Shown here in pieces: positions 8,449 through 15,866 of a stretch of 36,346 nt of DNA. Source of the DNA: JACDAN01 sp035535195 (lineage in GTDB: Bacteria > Actinomycetota > Thermoleophilia > Gaiellales > Gaiellaceae); NCBI GenBank assembly GCA_035535195.1, contig DATLQK010000053.1, positions 1-36,346 of the forward strand, in the 5' to 3' direction. The notes beneath the pieces are model-generated. The model did no database searches. It saw only the letters and a list, made by a program, of their open reading frames with translations, and was not told where the DNA came from. Within the stretch, counting starts at the first letter, position 1; each line of letters begins with the position of its first letter. A program made the translations under genes and the position numbers.

Positions 8449-8964
8449 CTAGCCGCGAACCTTGATGCTCCCCTGGACCTCCCAGGGCCCGAAGCGGGGT
8501 GGGTTCGGGCTCGCGCAGAACGCCTCGTTCGCCGCCTCGTCGCCGAAGCCGACGAGGCTCGAGGTGTCCGGCGCGGCCCTGCCGTTGTCGTACACCTGGA
8601 ACCACCCGTATTGCCCGACCGGGATCGTCGGGTCGTTGCTGTAGGTGACGATGCCGCCGACCTTCGCGCGGTTTGCCGCCGGAGTGCCGAGGCAGGTCAC
8701 GTCGATTGCGAAGGCGAACGTCTCTCCGGCGACCTGCTGGATGTAGAGGAAGTGGCCCGTGGCGGTTCCGTCCGCGGACCGGCGTGCCTTGAACCACATC
8801 TGGTTGCGGATCTCGATCCCGAACACGTCGGACGCGGGGATCGTCCAGTGGTAGGCGCCGCGCGCCGAGGCGACGACGCCGTTGTGTGAGCTCGACGCCG
8901 GTGCCAGGGAAACGGCGAGCAAACCGAGCAGCCCGACGAGAAGCAACACGAAGCGAACACGCAT
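8449..8964 (-). CDS. Small secreted protein of unknown function
   Basis: A 171-residue exported protein that I do not recognise. The start is the ATG at 8964 because AAGGAGGG lies four bases upstream of it; an in-frame ATG eight codons earlier would put that ribosome site inside the gene. The N-terminus (RVRFVLLLVGLLGLLAVSLA) is a Sec signal peptide. The mature part looks beta-rich with two cysteines, contains WFKARRSADGTATGHFLYIQ, and ends in a WEVQGSIKV strand. It lies 64 bases downstream of the AraC gene and 89 bases upstream of the transpeptidase fusion, so it may be co-transcribed with either. A wall- or surface-associated role is inferred from export only. Confidence 0.8.
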   Translation of the reverse strand: MRVRFVLLLVGLLGLLAVSLAPASSSHNGVVASARGAYHWTIPASDVFGIEIRNQMWFKARRSADGTATGHFLYIQQVAGETFAFAIDVTCLGTPAANRAKVGGIVTYSNDPTIPVGQYGWFQVYDNGRAAPDTSSLVGFGDEAANEAFCASPNPPRFGPWEVQGSIKVRG

Positions 8965-9028
8965 GAAGCCCTCCTTGGTGTTGGGCATTCAGGATCGAGC
9001 CGCCGCGCCCGGCGGTCTTGAACGCCCG

Positions 9029-9853
9029 CTACGTGCGCTGGAACGGCCGTTGCGTCTCCGCCCGGTAGCGGGCGGGCGTCAGGCCCACGTACCGCCGGAA
9101 GAGCCGCGTGAAGTGGCTCTGGTCGGCGAAGCCAGCTTCGGAGGCGATCTCCACGAGCGGCCGGTCGGTGGTTGCCAGCCGGGCGGCCGCGGTCGACAGC
9201 CGGAGGCGGCGCCCGTACTCGCCGACCGAGATGCCATGCCGGGCTCTGAACTCGCGCGCGAGGTGCGCGGGGTGCACGTCGACAGCCCTGGCCAGAGGCC
9301 CCAGCCGGAGGCACTCGCCGCTCGCCGACCGCAGGAGGTCCTCCGCCTCGTCGAGCCACGCGGGCGACGGGGACCTGCGCGTCGGGCGAGGGTCGCGGCT
9401 GGCGGTGGCCAGCAGTTCGAGCGCCAGCCCCTCCGCCGCGAGCGGCGCGGCCGAATCCGCCGCCCGGAGCTCGGCGGCGAGGCGCCACGCCAGCCAGCTC
9501 AGCTCGTGTTCCTTCAGCTCGACCAGCCGCGTCAGGCACGGCGCGACGCGGCTTGACGGGGCCTGCGGACGCACGATCACGATCCGCGCGCCGTCGGGCC
9601 CGAACCGGGCCGCGTGCCGTGCTCCGCTCGGCATCGTCAGCGCAGAGGCAGCGCGCAGCTCGAGGGTTCGGCGAGGGAAGGTCTTCTCGAGCGACCCCTC
9701 GAGCACGAGTGCGAGGTACGGAAGCTCCGGGTCGAACGGCTGCTGAACGTAGTGGGGAGGGAACGCGAGCTCGGTGACCGTGAGCCCGTCGACATCGCCG
9801 GACGTGACGCGCACGCCGTCGTCGACCGTAATCGCCGCGAATCCGCCGTCCAT
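9029..9853 (-). CDS. AraC-family transcriptional regulator
   Basis: A 274-residue regulator with an N-terminal cupin-like sensing region (residues about 20-110) and a C-terminal double helix-turn-helix. The DNA-binding part carries LARAVDVHPAHLAREFRARHG and, in the second motif, SEAGFADQSHFTRLFRRYVGLTPARYR, the standard AraC signature. ATG start at 9853 without a clear ribosome site. It lies 31 bases after the MarR gene on the same strand and 64 bases before the small secreted protein gene, which it may control. The inducer is unknown. Confidence 0.93.
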   Translation of the reverse strand: MDGGFAAITVDDGVRVTSGDVDGLTVTELAFPPHYVQQPFDPELPYLALVLEGSLEKTFPRRTLELRAASALTMPSGARHAARFGPDGARIVIVRPQAPSSRVAPCLTRLVELKEHELSWLAWRLAAELRAADSAAPLAAEGLALELLATASRDPRPTRRSPSPAWLDEAEDLLRSASGECLRLGPLARAVDVHPAHLAREFRARHGISVGEYGRRLRLSTAAARLATTDRPLVEIASEAGFADQSHFTRLFRRYVGLTPARYRAETQRPFQRT

Positions 9854-9884
9854 GTCGAGTAGGACCGGCGCCGGAACGAGCTGG

Positions 9885-10328
9885 TTAGGGCGAGCAGTCC
9901 TCGCTGGCCGATTCGTCCGCGCCCGGCAGCCGGCCGAGCAGCTCGGCCAGCCGGTCGAGCTCCTCGTCGCCGAACCGCTGCTCGAAGAGCTCCGTGACGG
10001 AGGCGATGTGCGACTCCGACGCTGCCTGGAGGCGCGTGCGCCCCGCCTCGGTGATCACGGCGTAGACGACGCGGCGGTCGCTCGAACAGGCGGCGCGCTC
10101 GACGAGTCCGTGTGACTCGAGCCCGTCCAGGAGCCGCGTCACCCCCGACGCCGTCAGCAGCAGGTTCTCGGCAAGGTCGACGCGGCGCATCCGCCCCTCC
10201 TCGGCCCGGGAGAGACGGAGCAGGGCCTCGAAGTCGTTGATCGTCAGGCCGTGCTCGTTGAGGAGCTCCGCGTTGAAGGCGCGCGTGGTCGCCGCATGGG
10301 CGCGCAGCAGCCGGACCCAGGCGGACAT
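9885..10328 (-). CDS. MarR-family transcriptional regulator
   Basis: A winged-helix repressor-type protein of 147 residues from the ATG at 10328. The frame stays open upstream with GTG and TTG options up to 10370, but the family core starts at about WVRLLRAHAATTRAF, so the ATG is preferred. The recognition region is LAENLLLTASGVTRLLDGLESHGLVERAACSSDRRVVYAVIT, which includes the wing D-R-R motif. The gene diverges from the YceI/FMN reductase run and is followed 31 bases later by the AraC gene. MarR proteins usually bind inverted repeats in their own divergent promoter and answer to phenolics or oxidants, and candidate sites lie in the gap. Confidence 0.92.
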   Translation of the reverse strand: MSAWVRLLRAHAATTRAFNAELLNEHGLTINDFEALLRLSRAEEGRMRRVDLAENLLLTASGVTRLLDGLESHGLVERAACSSDRRVVYAVITEAGRTRLQAASESHIASVTELFEQRFGDEELDRLAELLGRLPGADESASEDCSP

Positions 10329-10358
10329 GGCCGGCGAAACAACTTGCGATGGCAACAC

Positions 10359-10417
10359 TTGACTACTCAATCTTTCCTCGCTACACTTGCTTGTGCTCTC
10401 AACTATAGCGCACTCAA
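10359..10417. promoter_or_regulatory. Candidate MarR operator cluster in divergent promoter
   Basis: The gap between the MarR and YceI genes holds three 12-base elements ending in YTCAA: TTGACTACTCAA (10359-10370, with TTGA/TCAA arms), TTGTGCTCTCAA (10391-10402) and TAGCGCACTCAA (10406-10417). They sit where a divergent repressor would act, the last one just before the YceI ribosome site AAGGAGG. Assignment to the MarR protein is an inference from position. Confidence 0.4.
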
Positions 10418-10430
10418 GGAGGTTTGCACA

Positions 10431-10973
10431 GTGTCAGCAACAGCGCTTCGAGAATCGGCGATCGGCTCCTGGGAGCTCGATCCGGTCCACTCGTCCGTCG
10501 GGTTCGAGGTTCCCTACCTCGTCGGCACCTTCAAGGGCCAATTCCGCCAGATCAGCGGCTCGTTCGCGATCGAGGGCGAGCGCGCCCGGCTCGAGGGCAC
10601 CGCACAGGTGGAGAGCGTCGACGTGAAGGACGAGAATCTGGCGGCGCACCTGCAGTCGCCGGACTTCTTCGACGCCGAGCGCCATCCGGAGCTCCGCTTC
10701 GGCGCGAGCGACATCGAGTTGGGCGACGAGAGCGTCACGGCCCGCGGCGAGCTCACGATCAAGGGCGTCACGCGGCCGGTCGAGGTGACCGGCAAGGCGA
10801 CGGATGTGATCGTCGACGGCTACGGGCGCGAGCGCATCGGCCTCGAGCTCACGACGACCGTCAACCGCCACGACTTCGGCGTCAGCTGGAACATGCCCCT
10901 CCCGACGGGCGAGCCGTCGGTCGGCGACGATGTCACGATCGTGGCCGAGCTCTACTTCACGAAGGCGGCGTAA
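10431..10973 (+). CDS. YceI-family protein
   Basis: A lipocalin-like, isoprenoid-binding beta-barrel protein of 180 residues. The N-terminus WELDPVHSSVGFEVPYLVGTFKGQF matches the family opening. The GTG start at 10431 has an AAGGAGG ribosome site eight bases upstream. Other family marks are the SPDFFDAERHPELRF block and LTIKGVTRPVEV. There is no signal peptide, so it is a cytoplasmic member, as is common in actinobacteria. It is followed after 7 bases by an FMN reductase and diverges from a MarR gene, a setting typical of oxidative or electrophile stress responses. The ligand (polyprenoid or quinone) is inferred from the family. Confidence 0.93.
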   Translation: MSATALRESAIGSWELDPVHSSVGFEVPYLVGTFKGQFRQISGSFAIEGERARLEGTAQVESVDVKDENLAAHLQSPDFFDAERHPELRFGASDIELGDESVTARGELTIKGVTRPVEVTGKATDVIVDGYGRERIGLELTTTVNRHDFGVSWNMPLPTGEPSVGDDVTIVAELYFTKAA

Positions 10974-10980
10974 CCCCCGG

Positions 10981-11559
10981 GTGAAGATCCTCGGCATCTC
11001 CGGCAGCCTTCGCTCCGAGTCCCACAACACGAACCTCCTCCGGGCGGCGGCCGAGCTGCTGCCGCCCGGGGTGGAGCTCGAGCTGTGGGACGGGCTGAAG
11101 GCCGTGCCGCCGTACGACCAGGACGATGACGTCCGGCCGGCCCCCGCGCCGGTCGAGGCGATCCGGTCGGCGATCGCCGGCGCCGACGCGGTCCTCTTCG
11201 CGACGCCGGAGTACAACTCGTCAGTCCCCGGCGTCCTCAAGAACGCACTCGACTGGGTTTCCCGGCCGCTGAAGACGAATGCGCTTCGGTCGAAGCCTGT
11301 GGCCGTCGTCGGAGCGAGCACCGGCGCGTTCGGCGCCGTCTGGTCGCAGGCCGAGCTACGCAAGGTGCTGGCAGCGATCGGCGCGCGCGTGGTCGAGGGC
11401 GACGTGGCGGTCGGACACGCGCCGAGCAGGTTCGACGAGAGCGGGCGACTGACGGACGACCAGACGCGGGAGCAGCTCGCCGAGGTGCTGCTCGCGCTCG
11501 TGGCGGAGGTCCGGCCCGCCGAGTCGTCTGCGCCGGCCGACGTCGCCGCCACCGCCTGA
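10981..11559 (+). CDS. NADPH-dependent FMN reductase family protein
   Basis: Flavodoxin-fold reductase of 192 residues that uses NAD(P)H to reduce FMN, quinones or metal ions such as chromate. The phosphate-binding loop GSLRSESHNTNL is at residues 8-19 and the flavin-contact motif PEYNSSVPGVLKNALDW follows in the middle. The GTG start at 10981 is chosen because the fold begins at KILGISGS; it lies 7 bases after the YceI stop. The last 25 residues are an Ala-rich tail. Its stop overlaps the ATG of the next gene (TGATG). Family assignment is firm; the physiological acceptor is not known. Confidence 0.93.
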   Translation: MKILGISGSLRSESHNTNLLRAAAELLPPGVELELWDGLKAVPPYDQDDDVRPAPAPVEAIRSAIAGADAVLFATPEYNSSVPGVLKNALDWVSRPLKTNALRSKPVAVVGASTGAFGAVWSQAELRKVLAAIGARVVEGDVAVGHAPSRFDESGRLTDDQTREQLAEVLLALVAEVRPAESSAPADVAATA

Positions 11560-12524
11560 TGCGGGTCGAGTCCTCGATCACAGCGGTAACCTGGCTGCCG
11601 TTCGGCGTGCTCGACTCGATGCCGAACCTGCCGCTCGGCGTCGCGGTCGCCCACTATGACGAGCCGCCGGGCGAAGTGCTCGGCGAGCTCGACGCGCTCC
11701 GCGAGGCCGACGGCTTCCGCGAGGCGAACGAGGTGCGCGCCTGGATCGAAGTCGTCGATGGCGCGATCGTCGACTACGGCCTCGACGGCCGCAGCCTCGC
11801 CGGCGGCGGCGGGCTCGACCTCGGATCGGAGCAGATCGCGTTCCCGGCGGTCGAGTTCCCGGTGATCCGACCCGACCCGCAGGTCGAGGCGGACGGCATC
11901 CGCTTCAGCCAGACCGTCGGCGGCCGCATCGGCCTCCCCGTCCCCCGGCCGCTCGCCGGCAAGTCGTACTTCCACCTCGGTTCCGCGACCGCCTGGACGA
12001 CGCTCGAGCTCCTCCTCCGCAAGGACGGCTCGGCCGACAGGAGGCTCGTCGCCGCTTCGCCCTTCCCGCGGCACTCCGTGTACGACGCCGACGGCGTGTT
12101 GATCGACGAGCAGGGCGTGACCGACTACGAGGGCTGGCACCGGCAGTCGACCGGCGAGTCCCCTTGGGGCGACGACGCTGCGCTCGACGAGCGGCTCGAC
12201 CGCGAGCTCGACCAGGTCGCTCTGCGGAGCGGCGCGAAGCTGGCGCGACGGCGGCTGAGCACCGGCGAAACACTGGTCGAGCAGGGCGAGGCCGGCACGG
12301 ACATGTACCTCCTGGTCGAGGGCGTCCTGGACGTCGAGATCGACGGCGCCGTGGTCGCACAGGTCGGCGCGGGCGCCCTGGTCGGCGAGGTCGCAGTCCT
12401 CGGTGACGGCCGGCGCACGGCGACGCTGAGAGCGGCGCGAGCGGCGCGCGTCGCGGTGCTGACCGACGACGCCGTCGCCGGCTCGCGACTCGCGCAGCTC
12501 GTGGCGGAGCGCCGGGCCGGTTGA
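11559..12524 (+). CDS. Cyclic-nucleotide-binding domain protein with uncharacterised N-terminal domain
   Basis: A 321-residue protein. Residues about 225-321 form a cNMP-binding beta barrel: TLVEQGEAGTDMYLLVEGVL, then the phosphate-binding cassette around VGEVAVLGDGRRTATLRA with Glu near 277 and Arg near 286. There is no helix-turn-helix after it, so it is not a Crp-type regulator. Residues 1-220 form a domain I do not recognise, with many beta-strand-like runs (VEFPVIRPD, GKSYFHLGSATAWTT). It overlaps the FMN reductase stop, so cyclic nucleotide sensing may be tied to this redox run. A class III cyclase is encoded at 29133-32399. Confidence 0.85.
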   Translation: MRVESSITAVTWLPFGVLDSMPNLPLGVAVAHYDEPPGEVLGELDALREADGFREANEVRAWIEVVDGAIVDYGLDGRSLAGGGGLDLGSEQIAFPAVEFPVIRPDPQVEADGIRFSQTVGGRIGLPVPRPLAGKSYFHLGSATAWTTLELLLRKDGSADRRLVAASPFPRHSVYDADGVLIDEQGVTDYEGWHRQSTGESPWGDDAALDERLDRELDQVALRSGAKLARRRLSTGETLVEQGEAGTDMYLLVEGVLDVEIDGAVVAQVGAGALVGEVAVLGDGRRTATLRAARAARVAVLTDDAVAGSRLAQLVAERRAG

Positions 12525-12528
12525 GCTA

Positions 12529-12543
12529 GTAACAACTTGTTAC
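12529..12543. repeat. Perfect 15-base palindrome, copy 1
   Basis: GTAACAACTTGTTAC is a perfect inverted repeat (7-base arms, one central base) just after the cyclic-nucleotide-binding gene. The downstream flank TTGG continues the match with copy 2, giving the direct repeat TTGTTACTTGG. It is unusually AT-rich for its surroundings. Confidence 0.7.
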
Positions 12544-12594
12544 TTGGAGTCGGCGGCGGCTCTACGGCTTGCTTCGAGCCGTCGCGGCCACTTC

Positions 12595-12609
12595 GTGACA
12601 AGTTGTTAC
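12595..12609. repeat. Near-perfect palindrome, copy 2
   Basis: GTGACAAGTTGTTAC repeats copy 1 with one mismatched arm pair and a changed central base, 66 bases away. Between the copies is a 6-bp hairpin (ACGGCT/AGCCGT). The two copies can also pair with each other into a long stem. They sit between convergent genes, so a bidirectional terminator, a protein-binding pair or a miniature element are all possible. Confidence 0.65.
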
Positions 12610-12622
12610 TTGGGTTCAGCGG

Positions 12623-12640
12623 CCCGGCACGCCCGCCGGG
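12623..12640 (-). terminator. Hairpin downstream of the sugar permease gene
   Basis: CCCGGC and GCCGGG form a 6-bp GC stem with a 6-base loop, beginning seven bases after the permease stop. There is no T-tract. It may be a Rho-type or high-GC terminator for the long minus-strand operon. Confidence 0.4.
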
Positions 12641-12646
12641 GACAGG

Positions 12647-13876
12647 TCAGCGGCCGACGGCTGCCTGGCGGCGGCGCAGCACCGTGTCGAGCGTCACGGC
12701 GGCGAGGAGGATCATGCCGGTCGTGATGAGCTTGATCGAGTCGGGGTAGCCGACGAGGTCGATGCCGTTCGCGACGATGGCGATGATCAGGCCGCCGAAG
12801 AGCGCACCGCTCACGCGGCCGCGGCCGCCGAACAGGCTGACCCCGCCGATCACGGCTGCCGAGATCGCGTCCAGGAGGATCGTCCCGCTGCCGGCCGTGA
12901 GGTCGACCGAGTTCAGCCGCGAGGCGAAGATCACACCGCCCATCGCCGCCATCGCGCCCGAGATCATGAAGACGGTGACCTTGATGAACTTGACGTTGAT
13001 GCCCGCCCGCCGGGCGGCCTCTGCGCTGCCGCCGACCGCGTAGACGTGACGGCCGTAGGTCGTGCGCCCGGCGATGTAGGCCGCGCCGACGACGAGAGCG
13101 AGCATGATCAACCCCACCAGAGGCACACCGCGCGAGTGGTTGCACACCGCGACCGCGGCGAAGACGAGCGCGCTGAGGAAGAGCACGCGAACTGCTGTCA
13201 GAACCACGTTCCCGGTGCTCAGGCCGGCCCGCCGCCGGCTCAGATACATGCCGAAGGTTGCTCCGGCGTACACGACCGTGAAGACGATGGCGATCGCCCA
13301 GCCCTGGTTCTTTGAGAGGACGTAGTTGGCGACGTTGTTGATGTAGACGTCCTGGATCCCGATCACGCCCTCGGTTCCGAGCTGGCGCAGGATCACGCCC
13401 TGCCAGATCAGCAGTCCCGCGAGCGTGACGACGAAGGACGGCACGCCGATGAAGGCGACGAACGACCCTTGCAGCGCTCCGATCGCAGCACCGACTGCGA
13501 TCGCGGCCGCGATCGCAACAAGCCCCGGATACTGGTGTCCCGAGTCCGGCACCTGCAACTCGGCCACCACGACGCCTGCGAGACCGCTGACGTAGCCGAT
13601 CGAGAGGTCGATCTCGCCGATGAGCAGGACGAAGACGACTCCGATCGCGATCACCGTCACGCCGGCCATCTGGCCGATCAGGTTCGTGAAGTTGACCGCG
13701 CTGAAGAAGACGTCGCTCTTCGACGTGAAGTACAAGGTGATGCCGATCAGCCCGAGGATGACCGGCAGGCTCCCGACCTCGCCGCCTTTGAGCGCGTCCC
13801 ACCGCCCACGGAGGATCGCGCCCAGGCTGTCCCCGGAGGCTGCGGCCTGGACTTCGGCGGGCGCTGCTGTGCTCAT
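12647..13876 (-). CDS. Simple-sugar ABC transporter permease (XylH/RbsC-like)
   Basis: Inner-membrane channel of a CUT2-type sugar importer, 409 residues with about ten hydrophobic segments. The region LIGEIDLSIGYVSGLAGV and the late EAA-like stretch AARRAGINVKFIKVTVFMISG are hallmarks of the ribose/xylose permease family, as is GRGRVSGALFGGLIIAIVANG. The ATG at 13876 overlaps the ATPase stop as ATGA, so translation is coupled. It is longer than RbsC (about 320) and similar to XylH (about 390). It is the last gene of the minus-strand sugar operon. A monosaccharide such as xylose is likely, by similarity of the whole cassette. Confidence 0.93.
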   Translation of the reverse strand: MSTAAPAEVQAAASGDSLGAILRGRWDALKGGEVGSLPVILGLIGITLYFTSKSDVFFSAVNFTNLIGQMAGVTVIAIGVVFVLLIGEIDLSIGYVSGLAGVVVAELQVPDSGHQYPGLVAIAAAIAVGAAIGALQGSFVAFIGVPSFVVTLAGLLIWQGVILRQLGTEGVIGIQDVYINNVANYVLSKNQGWAIAIVFTVVYAGATFGMYLSRRRAGLSTGNVVLTAVRVLFLSALVFAAVAVCNHSRGVPLVGLIMLALVVGAAYIAGRTTYGRHVYAVGGSAEAARRAGINVKFIKVTVFMISGAMAAMGGVIFASRLNSVDLTAGSGTILLDAISAAVIGGVSLFGGRGRVSGALFGGLIIAIVANGIDLVGYPDSIKLITTGMILLAAVTLDTVLRRRQAAVGR

Positions 13877-14658
13877 GAGGCGACCTCCGCCTCTGCCTCT
13901 TCCGGCGGCGCCTTCCCCGCGATGATCGCCTGCACGATCTCCTGCTGTGTCGTCTTTGCTTTCTCGTAGACGCCCACGTTGCGACCGAGGCGAAGGACGG
14001 TGATGCGGTCGGCGACCTCGAAGATGTCGACGAGGTTGTGCGAGACGTAGGCGACCGCGAGCCCCTGCTCGCGGAGGCGCTTCACGAGCGCGAGCACCTG
14101 CTGGGTCTGCGCGACCCCGAGCGCCGCCGTCGGCTCGTCGAGGAACACGACCCGGTTGTTCCACATCACCGCCCGAGCGACTGCAACCGACTGACGCTGC
14201 CCGCCCGAGAGCGTCGCGACGGGCTGACGAACGGATCCGATCGTCGTGACGGACAACGAGGCGAGCGTCTCGGCCGTCCGCTGCTCCATCGCGGCCTCCT
14301 TGAGCCGGAACAGCAGATCGTGCTCCTCGCGCCCGAGGTACATGTTCTGCACGACGTCGAGGTTGTCGGCGAGCGCGAGATCCTGGTAGACGATCTCGAT
14401 GCCCAGCTTGGCCGCGTCCTTCGGCCCGTGGATCGTCACACGCTTGCCCTCGAAGGAGATCTCGCCGCTGTCGATTGGATAGATGCCCGCGACGCACTTG
14501 ATCAGCGTGGACTTCCCGGCGCCGTTGTCCCCGACGAGCGCCATGACCTCGCCATCGCGGACCTCGAAGTCGACCTCGTTGAGTGCCTGCACCGCGCCGA
14601 AGCTCTTCGACACGCCGCGGAGCTCGAGCGTCGGAGGTGGAGGCTGGGCGGCGCTCAC
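13873..14658 (-). CDS. Sugar ABC transporter ATP-binding protein (single-domain)
   Basis: A 261-residue ATPase that powers sugar import. Walker A GDNGAGKST is at 43-51, the signature LSGGQ at 150-154, Walker B with LDEP at 173-176 and the switch His at 207. It has one nucleotide-binding domain, half the size of RbsA/XylG, so it should work as a homodimer, as FrcA-type ATPases do. GTG start at 14658 with no clear ribosome site. A strong hairpin lies upstream in the gap to the binding-protein gene. It overlaps the permease gene by four bases. Confidence 0.94.
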   Translation of the reverse strand: MSAAQPPPPTLELRGVSKSFGAVQALNEVDFEVRDGEVMALVGDNGAGKSTLIKCVAGIYPIDSGEISFEGKRVTIHGPKDAAKLGIEIVYQDLALADNLDVVQNMYLGREEHDLLFRLKEAAMEQRTAETLASLSVTTIGSVRQPVATLSGGQRQSVAVARAVMWNNRVVFLDEPTAALGVAQTQQVLALVKRLREQGLAVAYVSHNLVDIFEVADRITVLRLGRNVGVYEKAKTTQQEIVQAIIAGKAPPEEAEAEVAS

Positions 14659-14678
14659 GCGGGGTTTCTACCACGGTT

Positions 14679-14703
14679 GAGGGCGCGCGCGGGGCGCGCC
14701 CTC
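14679..14703 (-). promoter_or_regulatory. Intercistronic GC hairpin between binding protein and ATPase genes
   Basis: Arms GAGGGCGCGC and GCGCGCCCTC pair perfectly over 10 bp around a 5-base loop, 13 bases after the binding-protein stop and 20 bases before the ATPase start. Such a stem can stop part of the transcription or protect the upstream mRNA, giving more binding protein than transporter. Confidence 0.6.
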
Positions 14704-14716
14704 ACCGCGAGGGGTT

Positions 14717-15793
14717 CTACGTGCAGTACTTCTTGTACTGCCCGACGCACACCTGGCTCCTCTTCAAGAACCCTTCCTTGAAGAGCAGCTTGTAGTTGCG
14801 CTTCGTCACCCAGACAGGCGTCAGCAGGATCGACGGAGTGCCGCTGACCTTGCCGTTCACGCCCGGAACCTTCCGGCCCTTGACGATCGCGATCGCGGCC
14901 GCCGCGGCGGCGTTCGCCTCTCTGCGGACGGACTTGTAGACCGTCCCGCTCTGCCAGCCAGCCAAGATGAACTGGACACCGGTCGGTGTCGCGTCCTGGC
15001 CGGTCAGCGGGATCGGCTTCAGTCCGTGTGCCTTCAGCGACGAGATCACGGCGCCGGCGAGGCCGTCGTTCGCCGCGATCGAGGCATCGACCTTGTTGCC
15101 GTTCCTGGCCAAGATCTGATCGAAGATCCGTCGTCCCTTGATCGGATCCCAGTCGGTGTACTGGTCGCCGCCCTTTGCCTTCTTGAACGTTCCGCTCTTG
15201 TAAAGCGGGTTCAGGACCGAGTCGTAGCCCTGCTTGAACAGCTTGGCGTTGTTGTCCTTGATGTCGCCGTTCAGCTCCGAGACGACGGGCTTCTGCGAGT
15301 ACTTGCCCTTCGCCTTCAGTCCAGCGACGAGGCCGGCGCCCTGGAGCTTGCCGACCCGGACGTTGTCGAACGAGACGTAGTAGGACGCCTTGCTGCCGAC
15401 GACGAGGCGGTCGTAGTCGATGACCTTTGCGCCTCGGCTGATGGCGAGGTTGGTGATCGCGATGCCGGAGGCCGGGGTCAGCTGGTCGAGCAGGATGACC
15501 TTCGCGCCCTGGGCGAGGCATTGCTCGGCCTGCGAGCGCTGCTTCTGCGGGTCGTTGAGCGCGTTCAGGACGGACGCGGCGACGCCGGCCTTGCTGAACG
15601 CGGCTTTCAGGTACGGCGCGTCGAACAGCGTGTAGCGCGTCGAGGACTTCGTGTCCGGAAGCAGCGCACACGCCTGGATCGATGCGGCTGTCGCCCGGGT
15701 GGGTCCGGACGAACGGGCCGACGCGCCTGCGGCCATGAGGCCGACGAGGGCCACGGCCGCCACTGCGATCGCCCACGTTTGGGGCTTTCTCAT
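14717..15793 (-). CDS. Sugar ABC transporter substrate-binding protein (XylF-like)
   Basis: Exported type I periplasmic-binding-fold protein of 358 residues that captures sugar for the adjacent permease. The signal peptide is KPQTWAIAVAAVALVGLMAAGASA. The fold shows DQLTPASGIAITNLAISRGAK in the first lobe, the ANDGLAGAVISSLKAHGL block and the ligand-linked PLTGQDATPTGVQFILAG, as in xylose/galactose binding proteins. ATG at 15793 has an AAGGAGG ribosome site, and a good promoter lies at 15825-15852. It is followed by a hairpin, then the ATPase and permease genes. The sugar is not certain; xylose-type is favoured by family resemblance. Confidence 0.93.
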   Translation of the reverse strand: MRKPQTWAIAVAAVALVGLMAAGASARSSGPTRATAASIQACALLPDTKSSTRYTLFDAPYLKAAFSKAGVAASVLNALNDPQKQRSQAEQCLAQGAKVILLDQLTPASGIAITNLAISRGAKVIDYDRLVVGSKASYYVSFDNVRVGKLQGAGLVAGLKAKGKYSQKPVVSELNGDIKDNNAKLFKQGYDSVLNPLYKSGTFKKAKGGDQYTDWDPIKGRRIFDQILARNGNKVDASIAANDGLAGAVISSLKAHGLKPIPLTGQDATPTGVQFILAGWQSGTVYKSVRREANAAAAAAIAIVKGRKVPGVNGKVSGTPSILLTPVWVTKRNYKLLFKEGFLKRSQVCVGQYKKYCT

Positions 15794-15824
15794 GTACTCC
15801 TCCTTGAGCGGGGTAGGTGGAGAA

Positions 15825-15852
15825 ATACTACTCTGCTAGTGCTTTAGTTCAA
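15825..15852 (-). promoter_or_regulatory. Sigma-70-type promoter for the sugar-binding protein gene
   Basis: On the minus strand, TTGAAC (15847-15852) and TAGTAT (15825-15830) are spaced by 16 bases and lie 32 bases before the ATG at 15793. The stretch is markedly AT-rich against its surroundings. It implies that the importer genes can be made without the exporter part of the operon. Confidence 0.6.
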
Positions 15853-15866
15853 ATAGCCTCGGTGCG

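Noticed and set aside
10434..12140. A 568-codon minus-strand open frame across the YceI, FMN reductase and cNMP-binding genes
   Set aside because: Composition is Arg/Ala/Glu-rich low-complexity with no domain, and three well-supported plus-strand genes cover it.
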